A stretch of DNA of 64,000 bases from Breviolum minutum Mf 1.05b.01 (lineage: Eukaryota; Sar; Dinophyceae; Suessiales; Symbiodiniaceae). The DNA lies in the NCBI GenBank assembly GCA_000507305.1, contig DF240117.1, positions 8,146-72,145 on the forward strand, in the 5' to 3' direction. Numbering within the stretch: position 1 is the stretch's first letter; the number at the start of each line of letters is the position of its first letter. The translations under genes and the position numbers were made by a program. This document shows, one piece after another, positions 53,201-63,992 of this stretch. The notes beneath the pieces are model-generated. The model saw only the letters and a program-made list of their open reading frames with translations. It had not been told where the DNA came from and made no database searches.

Positions 53201-56200
53201 TTTTTTGGTAGTGATGTTTTGGTGGAATTTAAATGGAGATCCTGGAAAACGTTTCGGATGAAACAGCGCAATTCTATTGATTTGTGAAGTGTTTGTTTTT
53301 ACATCATTGGCATTCATTGGCCAAAGGGGCTTGACTGTTACTTTGAAATGGTTGGCGGTGTCAGACATGTTGTTTTGATATGTTTTCATGGACGACCTGT
53401 GGATTGAACTGAAGCAAGGAACGTATTATAGGGACATATATATATATATATAGCGACGGGTGGTGCTTCGTGACGAAGCATAATGAGCAGCACCAACTTT
53501 CCAATGGGATCTTTAGCGTTGAGAGACATTCGGGGCTCTGGGGTTCCATGTTCGGATTTGGCAACTGAGGCGAGGTTGCAACTTTGAAACATGACTCTCG
53601 GCCTGGTGGGGATTGCTGGGTCTGTATATGAGATGTATGAGCATCCAACATGGCACATGTTGGGCCGAGGTATTGATCAACTTGTTGTACGTAATGTTCT
53701 TAAAACGGAATCAGTCCAGAAAAAGTGGATCCAAAACCACATAAGTATTGGTGCTTCAGGGTGAAGGCATGAGATCATGGCGTGCGTCTCCCTAACATAG
53801 GGACATGGATTGAGGGCGCTGGAGAGAGAGAGAGAGAGACAGAGCGAGAGAGAGCGCGATATATCAAAATCCATCATAAAATCCGTGACAGTATCATTAA
53901 TTCAATGATCATGAAAGTCCTTTGCTTATTATAGGTTGTTGGCCTTTGTGCTCAGGAGCTGTGGCAAACTATCCAAGCTCACAACCACAATGCAGATCTC
54001 CTAAAGCACCACAAGGAGATTGAAAGATTCCGGGAAGCGGCGTGCCTAAAATCTACAGTTGAATCTCTAACAATGGTACCGGAAGTACCCACCACATTGA
54101 ATGGGTTCACTATGGTAATAAGATGCAATAAAAGTTCAGCCATGTCCCCTGGAACTAGGAATCTTCAATGCTGTGTGAGAATGGCATTTTTAAAAATGGC
54201 TAAGGAAAGATCTGTAAGCCACCGTTCTGATGTCTGATGAACCAGGAATTTTTCAGGTGGCACGGTGGCACACCATAAGTGTAATAGGACTTGGCTATGA
54301 TTGTGATGGTGTTTTTCCAGCCTTGGTTGGATTGTTTCAACCGTTGGGTCGGAGCTAATCTGTTAAAGTTGAAGGTGCAAGTTGAAAGTAGTAGCGATGC
54401 TCACTATCCACGTGTTCGTGAGGAAGCTATCGAGCAAGTGCAAAGCAAAATGACCGACACTGCTGCATGGTTTCAACCTTTGATAGAGAGCTGGGCTCAA
54501 AGGAGGCAAATTGGAAGTCCGCACATTTGCACTATTTTGTAAAAGTTTATGAACTTCGATGGCATGATATGAAATGATAACTGTCTATTTCGCAGAGTAA
54601 ATGGGAGAACGAATTCGGAATGCTAGTATACTTGCAAGTCAAATTTCATGTTTGCATTGAAGACTTAGTTGCTACACCCATCGTTTACAAGTGCACTGCT
54701 CCAAATTCACGACTGTGAAATTTCCAATGTGAGACTAGTGGCATTGAACACCAAAAATATCGATCGCATATCACACAGAAAAATCTTGAAGCCTTTAGAA
54801 AATGGATGAGGCATGAGACATTCCAACACTCAAATCTCCTATGTTGGGCCAACATCATTGTCGCAGTTTGGAGTTGCATAACCCTCAGTGTTTGATTCAA
54901 AGAAACCTCCATGTTGTTGAACGAAAACCCAAAAAAAATCGTGCCGAGGCTCCAAATCCTGAGCTGGATGCGGTGCATGCACAACTCTTGCAAGTTGATA
55001 AGGTGCTGGCCTTCCGATCAAAAACTTATTATTTTTTGAATAAAGGGCCATGGTCAGCTGGTGAAACACATATTTCTGAGACATGAAATTTCCACAGGTT
55101 TTGACCGGGTTTCACTCACTTGCTGTAAACAGGCTGTATCTAGATGTTTAATGTCAAGGCACTGTATGGCAGAAAGTGGAGAGTAAGAAGGTCCTAAAAG
55201 GATGTAAATGACATGGGCATGATGCATACAAAGATTGTAGGACATCCTACCTGCGCTGTGCACCCTACACTCAAGCCTTTTGTGTGACAGGATCTTCAAA
55301 AGGATTGGGACAATGAGGCTAAAATAGATCAGTTAATGAATCGATTATCAGCGGCTTGGCCATGCATCGCGGGTGACAACTTTCCGTTTGCAGTTGACAT
55401 CTTTGATTCATGTTCACGCTTGTCCCCCTTGACACGCTCAAAGCTCAGTATCAACCCCCAACCCTTTTGGTGAGATGGGACATAATGGTGAGTCATGTTG
55501 TTGTTTTTTTTAATAAACGGATTTTTGAACCATGCTGGTGCATTGTGTTCTGGATTTCACCCACTGTTGTTGGTCATTATGATAGATTCCACCGATGGCT
55601 GGTTGACTGTTAATGGAGCTGTGGTTTACCATCCTAGGAAACCCAACTGAAGCGGCAACCTTAACCACCAATCAACCATTTGGCGATAGATGTTTGTTTA
55701 TATATTTTATATAATGTGTTCATAATGTGTTTGTTTTCTTTGTGGGAAATTCTACCACGGCAAAATCACTACTGAGTTTGAAACATATCACCCAAAATCG
55801 AGATGCGGATTTGATTTTTTTTCAACTGACCTAGGACATTCATCGGCTTTTTCTAACTTGGAGTGGGGCATCCCCTCAACAGAGCGTTCTCCTGGCAGCC
55901 CAAGCGGCTTTTGCCGCTGCGCCACTGGTGCCGAAGAAAGCTGCAAAGAAGCCCGCTGGAAAGGCGCGTTGGAAGGACCCAATGGTCAGTGCAACTGCTA
56001 GCTGAAATAATGGGCCTTTGATTTGTAGGCTGGAAAAAACCCTACTCTACTCTGCCTTCGGTTGGTTTATTTTGGTATAGATAGGATGATACATAGATAA
56101 AAATGTAATTCTATGAAATATTATATCATCATCGCATTTTCTTCAGTCATTTTAACGAGCTTGAAATCTTGAAGCCTTTGAAGTATCCTCAGCTAGAAAC

Positions 56201-56290
56201 ATTTTGTCTCAGGCGAAGGGACCCAAAGGTGGTGTCTCTGCAGCATCTTTAAGGGCTGAGGCACCTGAGTTTGTGCCTAGTTGGGAGTGA
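50234..56290 (+). CDS. Unknown helical protein with PAM2-like C-terminus
   Basis: The ATG at 50234 opens a proline-rich N-terminus (MPPPETDAGLPPPPPGLDVV). Exons: 50234-50425; 51010-51105 (KEIQKIKQKMEAMAE); 53034-53135 (KIKMIKDKVAAVEPEKGVLL); 53935-54075 (AQELWQTIQAHNHNADLL, KEIERFREAA); 54321-about 54510 (EEAIEQVQSKMTDTAAWF); 54949-55002 (APNPELDAVHAQLLQVDK); 55291-55353 (GC donor); 55883-55984 (VPKKAAKKPAGKARWKD); 56213-56290, TGA. Every join I could resolve is phase 0. The middle is helical and coiled-coil-like. The basic exon near the end could contact nucleic acid. The last exon, ASLRAEAPEFVPSWE, matches the PAM2 pattern LxxxAxEFxP bound by the MLLE domain of poly(A)-binding protein, suggesting a link to mRNA; this is inference. 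No family is recognised. A 604-nt assembly gap lies in the second intron. Confidence 0.65.
51872..52102. repeat. 31-nt tandem repeat rich in AGTACT
   Basis: Imperfect tandem copies with a period near 31 nt, each containing AGTACTAC, CTGTACTAC and usually AAAGTACTACGCC. GTAC and AGTACT palindromes recur throughout. The array runs into the assembly gap, so its true length is unknown. It lies in an intron of the gene at 50234-56290. Confidence 0.85.
52103..52706. other. Assembly gap (604 N)
   Basis: A run of unknown bases flanked by two different tandem repeats. Frames called across it are artefacts. Confidence 1.
52707..52881. repeat. 16-nt tandem repeat
   Basis: About eleven copies of a 16-nt unit of the form CTGTTACTTTACTGAA, some copies with TTGACTGAT. 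It starts directly at the gap, so it is probably longer in the genome. Confidence 0.9.
53821..53855. repeat. GA-rich microsatellite
   Basis: GAGAGA run with a few CAG/CGA interruptions, in an intron. Confidence 0.85.
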
Positions 56291-56815
56291 GCCTCAGTGG
56301 TGGGGAGATGCCATGTTAAAGCTTCGGAGGCGCACTCCCGAAAGCTCCCCCGTCACCCCAGGGGAAACATTTTCATACCTTTCGCTGCACGAAATGTCCT
56401 GTGTGCTCGCAGTATCTCGTGTGGAACAGGTGAATTCAGGATTGGAGCAGAAATTTTGGAGCCAAATTGCAAGTCACAAAAAGATGCGGCAAATTGTTTG
56501 CGTTTGGGGTAAAGTGCGATAAAGTGCGACTCCGGGAGGTGGAGTTGAGAAGTTGAGCGTACACTCAGCTTGGCGGATGTAGATGAATCCATGGGATATT
56601 GTCATTTGAAGTATGCTGATACTGTATGATGCTGTCTAATATGTTTGGAGTGGGCCTTCAAAGCATTTGCTACTCAGGGAATCTAACATGGCAATGTAAA
56701 AATCCACCATTTTGATGGTTACCAGGAAAGGTGTGGATTTTTCACGGCTATGTTGGTTCACTGGAGGGTACACCCTCTTTCATTCTTTTGAGTTCATCCT
56801 TTGATCTGCTTTCAG

Positions 56816-56855
56816 GTTTGGAAGAGAATGCTAGCACCGTGCGTGATCCCACTGG
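56816..56855 (+). CDS. Exon with VRDPTAY module (copy F)
   Basis: After CTTTCAG and before a GTGCCT donor, a 40-nt exon reads (G)LEENASTVRDPTG. The donor cuts the module just before the expected aromatic residue. It is close to copy D (EHASTVRDPTAY) and to the exon at 9661-9705 (LEENASEV). It lies upstream of the amidase exon on the same strand and may be a 5' exon of that gene. Confidence 0.45.
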
Positions 56856-57070
56856 GTGCCTCGGTTTCTTAGCCCTTCTCTTTTGGCGGAAAATGTTACG
56901 TCCACCAACCAGCTGAAGATATCTGAAATTCATGGAAATTTTTCGGTTGGGTTGTACCGTAGTGGTGCCAAGTTTGTCTCAAGCATCCAGACTGCCAAGT
57001 TGATACACCTTTGCAGCCATGGGTGCTGCAAATGCTGGATTTACTCCCAGTAAAGACTTCCCCCCAGCAG

Positions 57071-58237
57071 GCTGTCGGNTTTGCAGCTTCTGTGAACACC
57101 ATGAACATTGCCAGTGGCCAATGCCGGAATCCTTACAATCATGCTTTCTTGCCAGGTGGAAGTTCGGGAGGTGCAGGATCTGCAGTAAGTATGTATATGT
57201 GCCCAGTAGCTGTAAGTGAGGATACAGGTGGTTCCACTCGTGTGCCAGCATTATGCAATGGGCTTTTTGGCTTTGATCCAGCAAGAAACTACTATCCCAA
57301 TGAAGGGAATGCCGGCATGACTGTCACAAAAGATCAGATAGGTGTTGTTTGCCGCAGCATGAGGGATCTGATTTTCTATGACAAGGCCCTCATGCAAGAT
57401 CGGTTCAATGCAGCGGCATTGCATGCAGCTGCAGAGAAAGAGGCAAAAGATCGACAATTGAGTAGCATTGGTGTAGCCTGTCCACAACAACTATTTTGTT
57501 GCGGCGAAAATCGCCAATTGGACTCTGTTATGCGTGCAGCTTATGAAGCTGTGAAAGCTGCTTTGGGTGAAACAAAGCTACTGGAAGTGGGTTGGTCAGA
57601 GCCTTTGGAATCCCCCAAGGAAGCTGAGGTTCCTCTCTTTGCCTTTCCCGGGATGGTGGCCCATTTTGTTTTTGAATACCTGGATGCACCGGTGAGTATT
57701 AAGGAGATTGCGGAGGCCATCGTGCCTGTGGGGGCATACAATCCCCAACCTTTGTACTATCAAAAATGGGCCACTGAGACAGAGTACCGCTTTGCCTTAG
57801 GACCTTTGATCAAGCAGCAGGTAGAGCAGTACAACTCCCTTTTCGATGAGCATGGGCTGGACTTCATCCTGGTTCCGGCTGCCTACAATCCCACACCGGA
57901 TCTGGCTCAGGCACTAAGTGGTACTATCCCGGCAATCGATGAGAAAGGTGAAGCAACAACATCCGACATGTGGCAATCAGTGTATCCCATCAATCAAGTG
58001 TTGAAAAATATCCATATCCCAAAGCTTGCCATCCCTACAGGTCTCACTGAGGATGGCAGACCAACTGGTGTACAGTTATGGGGAAGAGCAGTCCCTTATG
58101 AAGAGATGTACCAAGACGATCTTTCCGCCAAATACAACATCCGCTTTCTCCACTTGGCTGCTCGAGTGGTGAAGTTGATTGAAGAAGCGGGTCTGCAGCG
58201 GGTCACTCCCTCAATTGCTCGAGATTTGTTCACCTGA
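57071..58237 (+). CDS. Amidase-signature family enzyme, N-terminus not found
   Basis: Amidase-signature enzymes hydrolyse amide bonds with a Ser-cisSer-Lys triad. One open frame of about 388 codons ends with TGA at 58235. It contains CRNPYNHAFLPGGSSGGAGS, holding the glycine/serine core with the cis-serine, then EDTGGSTRVPALCNGLFGFD with the nucleophile serine. The C-terminal half is conserved-looking to IPKLAIPTGLTEDGRPTGVQ and LHLAARVVKLIEE. Family members are usually 450-550 residues; the segment with the catalytic lysine (GKTN-like) is missing here and should lie in upstream exons. One candidate, in another frame at about 57020-57070 (GAANAGFTPSKDFPPA), ends before GCTGTC, which could be a GC donor. 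One undetermined base at 57079 falls in the exon. The substrate cannot be predicted. Confidence 0.8.
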   Translation, partial: AVXFAASVNTMNIASGQCRNPYNHAFLPGGSSGGAGSAVSMYMCPVAVSEDTGGSTRVPALCNGLFGFDPARNYYPNEGNAGMTVTKDQIGVVCRSMRDLIFYDKALMQDRFNAAALHAAAEKEAKDRQLSSIGVACPQQLFCCGENRQLDSVMRAAYEAVKAALGETKLLEVGWSEPLESPKEAEVPLFAFPGMVAHFVFEYLDAPVSIKEIAEAIVPVGAYNPQPLYYQKWATETEYRFALGPLIKQQVEQYNSLFDEHGLDFILVPAAYNPTPDLAQALSGTIPAIDEKGEATTSDMWQSVYPINQVLKNIHIPKLAIPTGLTEDGRPTGVQLWGRAVPYEEMYQDDLSAKYNIRFLHLAARVVKLIEEAGLQRVTPSIARDLFT

Positions 58238-58859
58238 CAGGTGACGTATTTTGAGGAGTTGCCACTGTAGGACATACTCTTACACCATTGGTCAACATTA
58301 AAAACATTGGAAAACTCTGTTGCCTTTGTACAGTGTAGATATTTACAAGGCGGTATTTGTATTGAAGTCTCAGAGCGGACAAAGACGATGGGCTTGCAAT
58401 CAAACTTGTTCTAGCTTAAGACTGAGCTGCATCCAATGCGAAAAAAACATGGAACAACATGGAACAACTATATTTTCCAATAGGCACTGCCACCCTGAAA
58501 ACATATACACCAGAGATCGGAATACTCAAAGAGACTCTAGAGACGCCTAAAAGACAGCGTTTGCCAGCTGGAGGTATGTGATCGCTGCCCTCCGTCGTAG
58601 CGATGGAAAGGTTTGGATTGGATGATTTGGGGCATCTCAAGATGGGCTTCAGTGGCAGGAGGATCTTTGTTCATTGATATTTCTGAGAAAGTTTCGGAAC
58701 TATTGGCCTAGGAAGAAAGGGAAATTTGAAATAATTTGAATACTTTGCATGCGATGAGATGCTATTTTGGACTTTGCCTAATTGTATTTGGCGGGATCAC
58801 AGACCACAAATTGCCAGGGACGAAATCGGAAATAAGAGAATTAGATATCACTTTGAAAG

Positions 58860-60390
58860 ATTTATCATCAATACAGAAGCCATGAAATAAAAATAATTGA
58901 AATTAGATAAATATAATATATAATATATATTATTATAATAATATTGATTTTATTTATTTATATTAATACAAAAAAATATAAATAATAATTTTAGAAAAAT
59001 AAAAAAAAATATTATTTTCTTAAATATAATTAAAATAAATAAAATTTAAAATGAAAAAAAAAATATATATATATATATTAAAGATTAAATATAATTTCTA
59101 ATGAGATATATTGTCTTATATTTTTTTTCTTTGAAGTACTTGAAAATGGTATTTGATTATGTTTATAAATGATAATGATAAATTTATTATATATTTATTG
59201 GTATTAAAATGGAAATGGTCTTTTATATAGATAATATTATTTAATTAAATTAAATTTAATTTGATATTATTTGATATTTTATTTATTAGGTTTATGTAGT
59301 TTTATTTATATTTAAAAAATAAATGGGTTTATGGGAATTGGATTAAATTATTTTCTGATAAAATTTATATGTTTTTTGCTGGACAATATATTCGATAAAA
59401 TATAATTTTATTTATAAGAGTCTATGGGGTTTTTTAAAACCGTATTGAGAAAACCTAATATTATATAATTGGTTTTATTTGGATTTTGTTGGTGCAAGAG
59501 ATATATTTTTTTTTGTTTGCGAATAAAATTTATTTAATATAGCTTAAGAATATATTATTTGGTTTCGATATCTGGGGGACGGGGAGGAAGAGGAATTTTA
59601 TAATAATCGAATTATTAGATATATATATATTGTTAAACCTAGCCTCGCTTAGCAATACAAGGAGGTTTCAAAAGCCGCGATATCGCAAACAAAAAAATAT
59701 CATCAAAATTCTTTTATTATATGAGGCTCTGTCAAAATTCCTTGCTGGCCTGCTTGTCTGAAAGTCTAGGGCATCGTTCTGGGTGGGGGCCCCATCGTTT
59801 TACGTGGTTTGGATACATGGTCCTGATCTCAGTACTTACTTGTAAGGGGATACCACTATCATGATCTAGATCTGACCCAGTATCAGCATGGCACCTTGGC
59901 GGATTACGATGACCACGACCNATTTATATTTTCTTTTTAATTATTCCCTCTTCCATTCGTCTCTCTTCTCTACTCTTCACTGCTCTTCACCTCTCCATAT
60001 TTTTCTCGTATTATTTTCTTCCCTGTTTTTCATTTTTCAAATTATCGGTATTTTAATTTCAAAATTTCCTTTAAATATTATTTAGGTAATATATCATTTA
60101 ATAAATAAAAATTTTTTAAAAAAAAGCTTAAATAATAATTAGAAGAAAAATAAATTTAAGAAATATTTTCTATTTTAAATTTATTTTATCAAAAAATAAA
60201 CATATAAATTATAAAATTTATTTAATATTAATAAAATAAATATTTAAATATCTATAATTCAGATTATTATATTTATAATTTAAAATAATTATATATATAT
60301 ATATATTGATTAAATATATATATATATATATTATTATTTATTTAATATATATTAGTAAAATAATTAATATTGATTTGCTATATAATTTTT
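58860..60390. other. Extremely AT-rich island
   Basis: Two blocks (about 58860-59640 and 59922-60390) are composed almost entirely of A and T, unlike the surroundings. Between them, 59640-59920 has ordinary composition and ends at a single undetermined base (59921). No gene is recognised in either block. It lies between the amidase gene on + and the alpha-kinase gene on -. It could be a natural low-GC domain, an insertion, or an assembly join. Confidence 0.8.
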
Positions 60391-60402
60391 GGATGCTCAC
60401 AG

Positions 60403-60465
60403 GCTTCCTTTTCCCTGTACATGAAGCCTTCTGCTGACCCCGCGAAGCCGGAGCCCCAGCATCAA
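60403..60465 (+). CDS. Possible exon at edge of AT-rich island
   Basis: A 63-nt phase-0 stretch follows GCTCACAG and ends at a GTGAGC donor. It encodes ASFSLYMKPSADPAKPEPQH and a final Q. The borders are good and the composition contrasts with the AT-rich block just upstream. No family is recognised. A further + frame runs to about 60588 (QEETEDAVPSGTKPN). Confidence 0.4.
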
Positions 60466-60841
60466 GTGAGCTTTCTTTCCTCATCAATGTGCGTCCAAGA
60501 GGAGACTGAGGACGCTGTGCCTTCAGGGACAAAGCCAAACATGCCGCAAGATATTGAAAATCTACAGACCGAATTTGTTCGGCAAATTTGATTCGATTGG
60601 TCAAAGCCATGAGCTTCTCTTCACAACAAATAAGATGACAAGAATTGCAAATCATTGAGACTCAGAATTCAGTGATCACATCTTGACTTTTTGACCATCT
60701 TCCCCGTTTCACAGGCTGTGGAAATTACATGAAATTTCGCCCGTCAAATGAAACTTTGTGAATATTTTCAAAGTTGCATTCACATGTAACTGACGAATAA
60801 TATATAAGTGGTAGACCAAAATATGTGTATATTTACGTATA

Positions 60842-61876
60842 TTAGTATACATATAGTATACATACTGTAAATGATTCTAAATGCAGGTTTTGCTCCACCG
60901 CCCCACCTTCGCTCATCGTATAGACAGCGGCAGCATGTTCGCTCAGTCGTTCCCAGTCACCAAAACTGTTCACAGAATGGACATGTTGCCAGCTGCTTCC
61001 ACTTGCATGGCTCCCTGTTGAGCTTTCAATTCGTTTCATCCTGGAAGAGCTGATTGGTGTCAATCCCAAATGCTGACAAGTTCGTCCACAACGATGAGCA
61101 CGCAAGCAACGCAAGTATCCAGTAACTCCCAAGTCCCCAGGACCGTAGTCTCGTGTGAGTGATAAAACTTGTGGATCTGTCAGAAGAACTTCATTATCTC
61201 TGGCGACACCCTGCAAGTCAGCAACAATGAATTTTCCACCCGATTCCTCAAAGCTAAAGTGCAAGAAAGCTTGAACCATGTCATTGTGAGGAAGGAGTGA
61301 ATCTGCAACATAGCCACTGTTTGAATTGTACTTCAGGAACACCCCTGGCAAATACCGTTCAGCAGCAAAACACTTTGGTTCATCTGTAGAATCGCCCTCA
61401 ACTTCATAAAGGAAGCATGGCACAAACAGCAAAGATGCTAGTCTTTCGCCCTGTCCATGGAGGCGTCCATTGAATCGAGATGCAAAGTATCTAGCGATGG
61501 CTGTTGACTTGGCATGCGCTTCAACAGCTACCGGTGAGTTTAAGGCGCTGTTCATGTAGCGCGAACATTTCCTGGGTTTCTCAAAACAAAACGCTATAAA
61601 TAATCTATTGTCTTTATATAGACTTATTAAGTCTTCATTTCCCTGTCTTGTGGGAATAAATTCCAAAACATCACAATGGTGAGTCAATGCAATATATAAA
61701 TTCATAAGTTCATATAATTAGACCAAGTTTCGCTACTAACCAGCTGCCATTCTTGGAAACTTCTTCATCTTGAAATCCATAGACTAGTCTCATCCCTCCA
61801 CGCATGTATGGCAAACGCCGTCGCATCACTGGACCAGCAGCAAAGCCTTGCTTATGAAAAGCTTCTCCATCGAAAC
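60842..61876 (-). CDS. Alpha-kinase (MHCK/eEF2K type)
   Basis: Alpha-kinases are atypical Ser/Thr kinases, including eEF2 kinase and myosin heavy-chain kinase. Two minus-strand exons: 61876-61732 and 61571-60842. The first holds GPVMRRRLPYMRGGMRLVYG and ends NGSWLV. The junction rebuilds VAKCSRYMN, placing the conserved VAK lysine across an intron with a GA donor. The second contains AVEAHAKSTAIARYFASRFN, AFLHFSFEESGGKFIVADLQ, LLTDPQVLS, YGPGDLGVTG (glycine-rich loop equivalent) and RAHRCGRTCQHLGL, which keeps the H-x-C-x3-C part of the family zinc site. The frame runs about 75 residues past the domain to a stop at 60842. The N-terminus is not found; upstream exons probably lie at higher coordinates. 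It faces the + strand genes, so transcription converges here. Confidence 0.85.
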
Positions 61877-61884
61877 CTGTGGGG

Positions 61885-63465
61885 AGTTTTTCTCAGGGTG
61901 AAAATCATAGCCTTCATCAACAAACCACCCAAACTGGATGGAAATTTTGGACAGAAGCCTTCAAAGCTACTCAGGATGTTGATCGGCTGGAAGAATCTAT
62001 TCTGTCAATGACATCTGGATGTATCTGGATGATTTTTATGGAGTAATTTTTCGCTTGGTATGATTTGGTGTGTATTCTATTGACCGCTCCACCTGACAGA
62101 TGAAAGAAAGGTGAATCACGAAAATACATTTCAATCGGATCAACTATCAATTGATACAGGAGAAGCAAAAAGATCAGCAAATGGCAAGGCAAATTCTTTG
62201 CTACAATAATCATCTTGTAGCATTCCTATGGGTTGACAAGCTGTCCAGTGTTGAAATGTTCGAGAATTGCGTCGGAGATCCGAATTTGTTCATGAACTGA
62301 AAAACAATGCTGTGGACTTCACGATCAGCATATCGCTGTCTTGAAATTCAGCCATCATCAGCCATCCAACTTTCTCCAACTAATCCACACAACTTTCTCC
62401 AAGTAATCCACACACGCAACCATCATGGTTATACGATACCTGTACCTTTTCATAATACACCGACTTTGCATAAGGTTACAGTAGCAGCTCACCTTTTACA
62501 GTGATGAGGCACATTAGGTATATGTGTATACTGTATAGCTGTATACGTATGTCGCATCTTATTTCATAACCTCCAAACTACATCCACCTCAACTGACTCA
62601 GTGTAATTTATCGTCCCTATTTTTCATCGACTCTATGCTGTTTCCACGTTGAAAAAAACACCAAGGCACTGAAGGTACTACGAGAAGCACGGAAACGGAG
62701 CACATGTTTCTTGCCGAAAATACCAACCTTGGATCAACTTATTAATGGAACTCAGCAAATTCTCGTGGGTTTGTTTTGGGGGGAAATCTTAGCGCAGGGC
62801 TGCTGGCTTACCCAAAAATTAGTCATCAAAGATTCGGTGTCCGTTGATTCCGCGTTGATATCTTTGATTTTCTTTTTGATACTAGGCGATCTAGTGTTTT
62901 GATCTTCCCTAGCCCGCCACTTAAGGCATCTTCTGATTCTCAAAAAGTGTCTTTTTGGTGCAAAAAAAGTCGGTGGGATGCTGATTGTCTCTAATTTCTA
63001 ACGATACCGACGATACCACTCTGGGCAAATTATTTCAAAATATTTCAAAATTCATCTGGCAAACCCTAAATAATATCACATGAATAAGATTGAGTAGGTA
63101 TGAAGCATTGTGAATCCGTTTTTCAACAAATCCTTGTACAAAATTACATCGAGAATGACCTTTTGTATCCGTTCCTTTGGGTTGTTTACGACCTCACGAC
63201 CTCATTTGAGGTACTATACCTTGGATCCAACCCCCCAAACACCCAGGATGCAATCGTCACCACCAGGAATATGAAACATCATCTTTAGTAGTAGGGAATC
63301 CCAACAAATAAACCTCACCACCATTCATTTCGAAAGTTCCACAAGTTCCACCGTTACGTGGGAACTAACTATATATATCCCCATTCCAAGGGCACAAAGA
63401 TCAAGTCCATGATTTTCCTTTTCCCCCTTTGGTGGGATATGTAACGTCTCCGTTCCCTGGATGAC
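61885..63465. other. No gene recognised
   Basis: Probably intronic sequence of the minus-strand gene(s). No exon with convincing borders was found apart from the one at 63473. Confidence 0.35.
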
Positions 63466-63472
63466 CAGTTAC

Positions 63473-63526
63473 CTCAGGCAATTCAAAGTCCACCAGCCGC
63501 AGCTGTGGCTTCATTGATTCCATGAC
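63473..63526 (-). CDS. Minus-strand exon upstream of alpha-kinase
   Basis: A 54-nt phase-0 exon on the minus strand, preceded by GGGAAG and followed by a GTAACT donor, encodes VMESMKPQLRLVDFELPE. It may be a 5' exon of the alpha-kinase gene or of a separate minus-strand gene. No family is recognised. Confidence 0.4.
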
Positions 63527-63954
63527 CTTCCCATAATTCCAAGGGAAAACATATTGGAAAAACAGCATATTGAAAATGAACCATGTGAAAAAAAATACAG
63601 ACAGTCAAACCAGGGGGTGATATTAGATTATTTTGACTTTTGTAGAATAACATGATGAAAATGTGATAAATCGTCGACGTTTTCTTTTCTTGGGAACAGA
63701 CAAAATGGAAGAATCTTTCAATCGACGTTGATTCAAACATCCAATCAACTGAGCCACGAAAAAAACAAAAAAAACGTACTGCTTGTTATTGGTTGTTTAA
63801 TAGGGATCCTTATAATATATATACAGTATATATATATAATGATGAATTCTAATCCCCACATAAATGGGTAGTATAATCCCCCCCCAAAAAAAACTAAACA
63901 ACCTTGGGGCCCTTTTGCCAAAAATTGCTCAAAAGTGTATTTTTCAGTAGATCC

Positions 63955-63992
63955 CATATAGAAGATCCATCCATGTTGGCGCGCCTCTTCCT
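63955..63992 (-). CDS. Possible minus-strand exon at the window edge
   Basis: Reading the minus strand, CCTTGCAG precedes a short basic stretch (RKRRANMDGS). It could be an exon. The window edge prevents a judgement. Confidence 0.2.
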
